NCBI GenBank assembly: GCA_013400975.1
Contig: WBMZ01011555.1
Location: 62,001-126,000 of the forward strand
Source of the DNA: Atrichornis clamosus
Taxonomy: Eukaryota > Chordata > Aves > Passeriformes > Menuridae
Length of the DNA: 64,000 bases
Reading direction: 5' to 3'
In this document: piece by piece, positions 58,938 to 64,000 of the stretch
Layout of the letters: the number at the start of each line of letters is the position of its first letter
Position numbering within the stretch: the first letter of the stretch is position 1
Notes under the pieces: model-generated
The model's input: only the letters and a program-made list of their open reading frames with translations
Database searches by the model: none
What the model was told of the DNA's origin: nothing
Translations under genes and position numbers: made by a program

Positions 58938-61900
58938 AGTGCATTTTTATAAGCAAAATCTTGATCCTCAGTAGCTCTGCAGTGGTCTCAGGATTTCTTT
59001 GCAGAGTCTAGATATGCAGTGGTTATTTAGAGCCTATTTTTACTCCAGGTTGAACACTTTATGTGGAAGTACTAGGCTTTTACTACCTTTTTCCTTCCAA
59101 ACTAGGGCCAAGAGGAAAAGCAACCATTGTCTGGTGGTATAAGCAAGCAGAGTGATATAATGTCCCAGTGTAAAACTGCACGTTGATTCATTTTGGCCTC
59201 ATTAGCTTTCTCTGCCCTGTATTCATCCCCCAAACCCTATGTATTCATAAATATGCAAAGTTTTGTGCTTCTGATCCCCAGGGTGTCCAGGGGAAAACCA
59301 TGCCAGCACCACAGCTTGTGTGGTTTGACAAGAGAGTTCAAGTGTGCAATTCAGTTGGCTGGGAGAGGCATGGCACCCTCCAAGATACTTTTAACTTCCT
59401 CTAACTAAGAGATTACCTGTTCTTGTAATTTCTATTTGATCAAAATTCTCATGACAATAGAAGACTGATGCCACAAATGAGAGAAATGTTTTGAGAAGGA
59501 ATCCAGGAGCATTTTCTTAGGTAAGAAGCAGTATTGCATCATTGTGTCAAAAATGAAGAGCAAAGAGAAAAGTTTATACTTCCCCTGTCTTTGATGTCTA
59601 TTTACTCAAGTTTCATATAGTAAATAGTTAGAAAGAAGCAGATTGTTTCTATGGAGATGCATAGACATTGTGACTGATAGACTAAAAGCTATTGAAATGA
59701 AAATGCTCTACCAGACTGTCTATATCTGTCTGTGTGTAACTGCATACATACATAAATATGTATATATAAATACGTAGGTTTACAGAAACAAAATGATGTT
59801 TTAAAATTCCTTTGCTTTTTAATGTGTTTCTAAGTCATGATTTAACACTTTGAAGCATTCTGGTATCATTGCCATTCTAGTGTGTTTGAGTGCTACTGTT
59901 TTTTATTTCCCATTCTGTGGATACAGATGATTATTTCTATACCCTTTTTGTATTTAGTACTGTAACTTGCTATTAGAAGGTCCAGTCTGAAAATTTCAGG
60001 ATAAAAATTTTAGGACTGCACTAGAGCGGTTCAGTTTCCTTGTTATTTTCCAACATTTCTGTCTGTTCTGTGGATGATTAACTTTTGTCCCATGATCTTT
60101 GCTATTATCCATTGAAGGCTACTGTGATCACAAGTTGAAGCCATACTTTGAAGCCTACCACTCTTATTCTTAACAAGAGAGCTAAACTATCAGCAAATCA
60201 GATACTCACAGAATATACAATGTGCTACTTTGGTAGGCAGACTGCATGGCCTGAACATTGGTAGGATACAATTTTTCCTGTCATATTTTACCATTTATGG
60301 CTTTGTGTAGAATGTGCTGATGGTGAATTCTAAGTATCCTTTAACTTCTAAATTCCAATTCATTCTCCACTTGCAGTAGCTAGCAGCAGGCTTTTTATTT
60401 TTGTTTTTTGAAGGTATTCAAGTATCAGTGTGATCAGTACCCTAATACAGATTGCTCAACATTATTGCACTTGTGGAGGAGACTTTGTGGCCAGGTGTGT
60501 CACTGCGTTTATTCTACTAGCCACTACATTTGTATTGAAGGTTTGAAGGTTTTGTACTCTTTACAGTGCAACTTAATTTGCCTGAAGTACACTAGAATAT
60601 AAGTAATCGCAACCCAAAGACACATTACCCAAAGCTACCTTGAAATCCAGTACTTAAGGATACACATTCTTCCTGTGCATTATTCTGTAAATCAATGTAA
60701 TTTAAACTTTGGCTTTGAATTATATTCAATGTTGTGTTATTGGATGATACTGGCCCTGATCCTGCAGATATCTAGGCAGTTTACATGTGTGAACATTGAC
60801 TTCACAGGTCACATTGACTTAAGGATTTAACAAACACAATAGAAAGAAATTCGAAGTAAGAAATGTCTAAAAGGAAAGACATGAACTCTCTCTCTCCCTC
60901 CTTGTCTGACTGTCTTACAGAGCTGTGTGTCTACATGAACATAGTTCTGTACGAGAAATATAAACACAATAAATCAGAGCTATCCAAGTGCTGCAATAAT
61001 AGTAATATTTCAGGACTGAATGAACACTGCTTGATAGGGCTTGTTGTGATTTTTGAACTGCACTTGAAGCTCTTCCTGGAGGTTGGAATTGCTTTCATGT
61101 TTGAAGAAGACTGTTCTGAGGAAAACCTTTGTCTGTATGAGCCTTATGATGACAGACTGAAAGGAAGATCACTTTGGCCCATATTTGAGAATTTATGAGG
61201 TTTCCTAAAGGTTGTGTGGTTTTAGTGTGCAAGAACTAGAAATTTTTGGAGCGTCAAATGTGTGCATTTTATACAAATTGGTTTAATTCTCTTTCATATG
61301 CCTCGAATTCTGTGATCAATTAGTTCATAAAACAGGACAAAAGTACCAATGAGTCTGAATATTACCTGTTTCTTATTGTACAGCGTCTTCTTTGGAATAA
61401 ACTAGAATAATATTTTTTCCCCCCAACATACTCTTTTATTTTAATTAGGAAAGATAGATTCCTATCATCCTGGTGCCTGTCAGCACTGCAAGTGATCACA
61501 GTTAATTGGTTTACTCAGATGACTGTTTGAGATTGATGGACACAGTGTCCATTTACAGCAGCTGAATAAATATTCCTTAAGTAGGCTTGAGCATTGCTTT
61601 TTTTTTTATGGAATATATTTAAATGTCAAACCCCATATTTATGTTAGCATTTCTTACGTTACCAGCTCTAGAAACTAATACTTCACAAATATGATTTCAT
61701 GGTTCTCTTTTTTTTTTTATTTTCCCTGAAAAAAAGATTAGCTTAAATTGATTAATCTGATTCTTGCAGTTTGGTTACTGCTATTGCAAGATAGCCCTAA
61801 GCTGGTCATGTTCAGTTTCAGGGGGATTGGCCAAATACATGCAATATTCTGCTCATACCGGCTCAGCACAGCAGTTCTGGTATTGCTCACGATTTCTGTG

Positions 61901-64000
61901 ATCAATTTGAAGGGAATGGTGAGGGGTGAGGGAAAAGGCAGTGATTGTACAACTGTCAAATGTTGCAGTAGCCGTCTGAAACCAAAGCAGAGAACAGACA
62001 TCATTTCAGTCCCCACTTTAAACTGTATTCAGTACTCTTCCTGTTTCAGCTGCAATTTACCAGTTGTCCCTTAACAGATACGAAGCCAGGAAAGGTAATG
62101 AAGGTTCCATACAGGTCACTAGGAAAATCCATGCTCTTTGCTGTAATATATGGCCTGATTTCCACGTGCCATAGAATAGCCATGCTGTTATATAAGGCTG
62201 CAGCCTTTTTGTGCTGTGGTTGATTCTCAAATCAAGTTAGCTTAGTTCATTCTTTAGGGAATACTGGTTTCATATGGTACCCCTGCATCACTTAAGCCAC
62301 AAGTGGCATGGTTGCAGTAAAGATAACAATCAATATAGTAATAGTAGTAGTAGTAATTCTACTACTACTGTTTATTTTGACTTCACTCTCCTAACTTCAG
62401 TAGAATGTGCCAGCATACTGATTGAAAATCCAGTTTATATCATCTCAGATTCTTAGCATTCACAGCCAGAGCAATAACCAAACTGCCTCTCAAGTGTCTG
62501 AGATTTCAGGTGTAAGTGCTCTGTATTTGCATAAGGCTAATCTGTGATTCTGTAATTTGTTAAAGAAATGACAGAAGTGCTGGGCTGTGGACCTGACTAG
62601 GACTAGACAACAATTATGAAAAGCTTCCTTTTTATCTGTGGTCATTCTGTCAGTGTGTTGTGAGAAAATTTTTTAGTTTCCAGTGTTCCTAACACTTGAT
62701 CTATTAAAGTATTGATGTGAATGTATTTCTTAAAGCTCTTTCTTTAGTACTTCTGCACGGTATGTCTTCCATGGTCATCTTCTGTTCTCCTGCTCTCAGT
62801 TTCTTCTAGGAGGTTTCATGCACAAGTTCAGCCACCTTTCTGTGTCAGTTTCCTGCTATTCTGTGTCTCCTTTAGTCCGGTCTAGAATACTGCCTTGTGT
62901 CAGTCATATCTATTCACAGTTGTCTTGTTAGCTCAATATGGCTGAATCACAGCTTTTAAACTTCCAGCTTTTCACCTCTTCCACACTGTCAGTTGTGAAT
63001 AATCACTAATGTCACTGAGGATTGAAATCTAAAAATTTTCTCAGATGTGTTGGATCTTAAAACCAGGAGCAGGGGCTCAATTTTAGTATTGCAAATTCTG
63101 AATGCAAAGGGATTTTATATTTCTTTATTTTTTAATCTGTCACATGGAAGCTCTTGTCCAAACTCCCATTGTTATGCTAATGTATTTCTGTAACCTTTAC
63201 CATCCAGAGATGTCCTACAAATAAAAATTTCCACTTTTTCTACTGACTCATTTCTTGCTCAGGTTCTTCCTCTGTCTCCTCTTTCATTGGATGTCACACA
63301 TAAACGGTTCCCTTTCACTTTCAAGGTACTTCAAAACCTGTCCTCAGCGGTTTTTAGTTGGTTTTTTTTTTTTTTACCCCAAGAGGCCATTTCCTACCTC
63401 AGATCTTGCTAGTTTCTGCTCCCATACTTTCAACTTTTCATATCACTTTCTCCCAAGCTGCCCTTTATGCTTGAAATAAACTTTCCATAAAAGGCTGCAA
63501 AGCTGCTTCATTGTTTCTGATCATGTTTCTGTTTAAACTTTTTCTTTTTTCATCTGTTTTTGTTGGGTTTTTTTCTTTCCGTGAAGGTTACAATACATCA
63601 CAAAGAATTAAGCTCGTGCTGTGCTAAAGTTACTATCTGTAATTATGCCGCCTTTGGCTTTCCAAGTCTTGTCTCTTATGTTAAATTCAAACCATAAGCT
63701 CCTTGCAGAGGATATGTATCCTGTATAAGCAGTACTGAGTGCCTGCACAGTTCTGCTGTGATCTGAGATGATCTAAACCAAGAGTAACGTTAGTGTAAGT
63801 GTTACATAGCAATTCACTGACGAGGTAAAGGTATTGACTAGTGTTAAAACTAACCCAAACTGCAATTTACTCCTCCTTTTCACCCCAAAGCTGCACAGAC
63901 TACTTGTCTGCTCTGCCATACAGTTTATTGTTACTTCCTGTGCCCTAATAGCCTCTCCAAATACTTTCTGTCTTCTTTGGCTGTGTTGCCTCCCTTGTGT
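58938..64000 (+). other. GABRG1: GABRG1 intron 3, remainder to window edge
   Basis: AT-rich intronic sequence with poly-T runs (61598-61608, 63361-63376) and a TAG/CTA hairpin at 62346-62369. The open frames of about 110 codons at 60863-61198 and 61748-62074 have no recognisable features. No exon 4 (family words FAQTW, WIPDTFF) was found. Confidence 0.6.
62346..62369. repeat. TAG-triplet hairpin (10-bp arms, 4-base loop)
   Basis: AGTAGTAGTA, loop ATTC, TACTACTACT: a triplet microsatellite that inverts on itself. Arms are perfectly complementary. Confidence 0.85.

Noticed and set aside
60863..61198. 111-codon open frame in intron 3 as a nested gene
   Set aside because: No domain or homologue recognised; the frame is of a length expected by chance in about 9 kb of six-frame sequence.
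54852..64000. Search for GABRG1 exon 4
   Set aside because: No segment encodes the expected EYTIDI...FAQTW...WIPDTFF order with splice sites, so exon 4 must lie beyond the window.
1..64000. A novel prokaryote-type system (CRISPR, operon, phage, toxin-antitoxin)
   Set aside because: No regularly spaced repeats, operon-like ORF packing or ribosome-binding-site pattern; the sequence is plainly vertebrate intergenic and intronic DNA.

Overview
This window is nuclear DNA from a vertebrate, most likely a bird. It is AT-rich and intron-dominated, and almost every open reading frame is short and random. The interspersed repeats are CR1 (chicken repeat 1) LINE fragments, several ending in the ATTCTATG/ATTCTGTG-type 3' octamers typical of bird CR1. 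There is also one solo LTR of the avian ERVL type. CR1 also occurs in crocodilians and turtles, so 'bird' is an inference, not proven.

The only protein-coding gene I can support is the 5' part of GABRG1, the gamma-1 subunit of the GABA-A receptor, on the + strand. Exon 1 (start codon at 30956, donor at 31048) encodes the signal peptide. Exon 2 (47383-47531) encodes the acidic mature N-terminus and the start of the ligand-binding domain. Exon 3 (54778-54845, 68 bp) continues that domain. The three exons join in frame to give 103 residues, about the first fifth of the subunit. The remaining exons lie beyond the right edge; I found no exon 4 in the 9 kb after exon 3.

Layout: 1-29.7 kb is intergenic, presumably part of the GABRA2-GABRG1 interval given the conserved vertebrate gene order (GABRA2 itself is not seen here). 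It holds three sizeable CR1 fragments, one short CR1 tail, one antisense CR1 and a solo LTR. At 29.76-31.6 kb there is a two-part CpG island split by an AT-rich stretch, which is the promoter and first-exon region. Intron 1 is 31.05-47.38 kb with three CR1 pieces, intron 2 is 47.53-54.78 kb with weak CR1 remnants, and intron 3 runs from 54.85 kb to the end with one large CR1.

I found no tRNA, rRNA, CRISPR array, operon or other prokaryote-type feature, and no convincing previously undescribed system. The items worth a second look are regulatory candidates: the CpG-island architecture, a G-quadruplex-prone repeat beside exon 1, several perfect or near-perfect inverted repeats, and homeodomain-motif-rich non-coding stretches. 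A degenerate tandem duplication and a sense-strand bias of CR1 within the introns are also noted.
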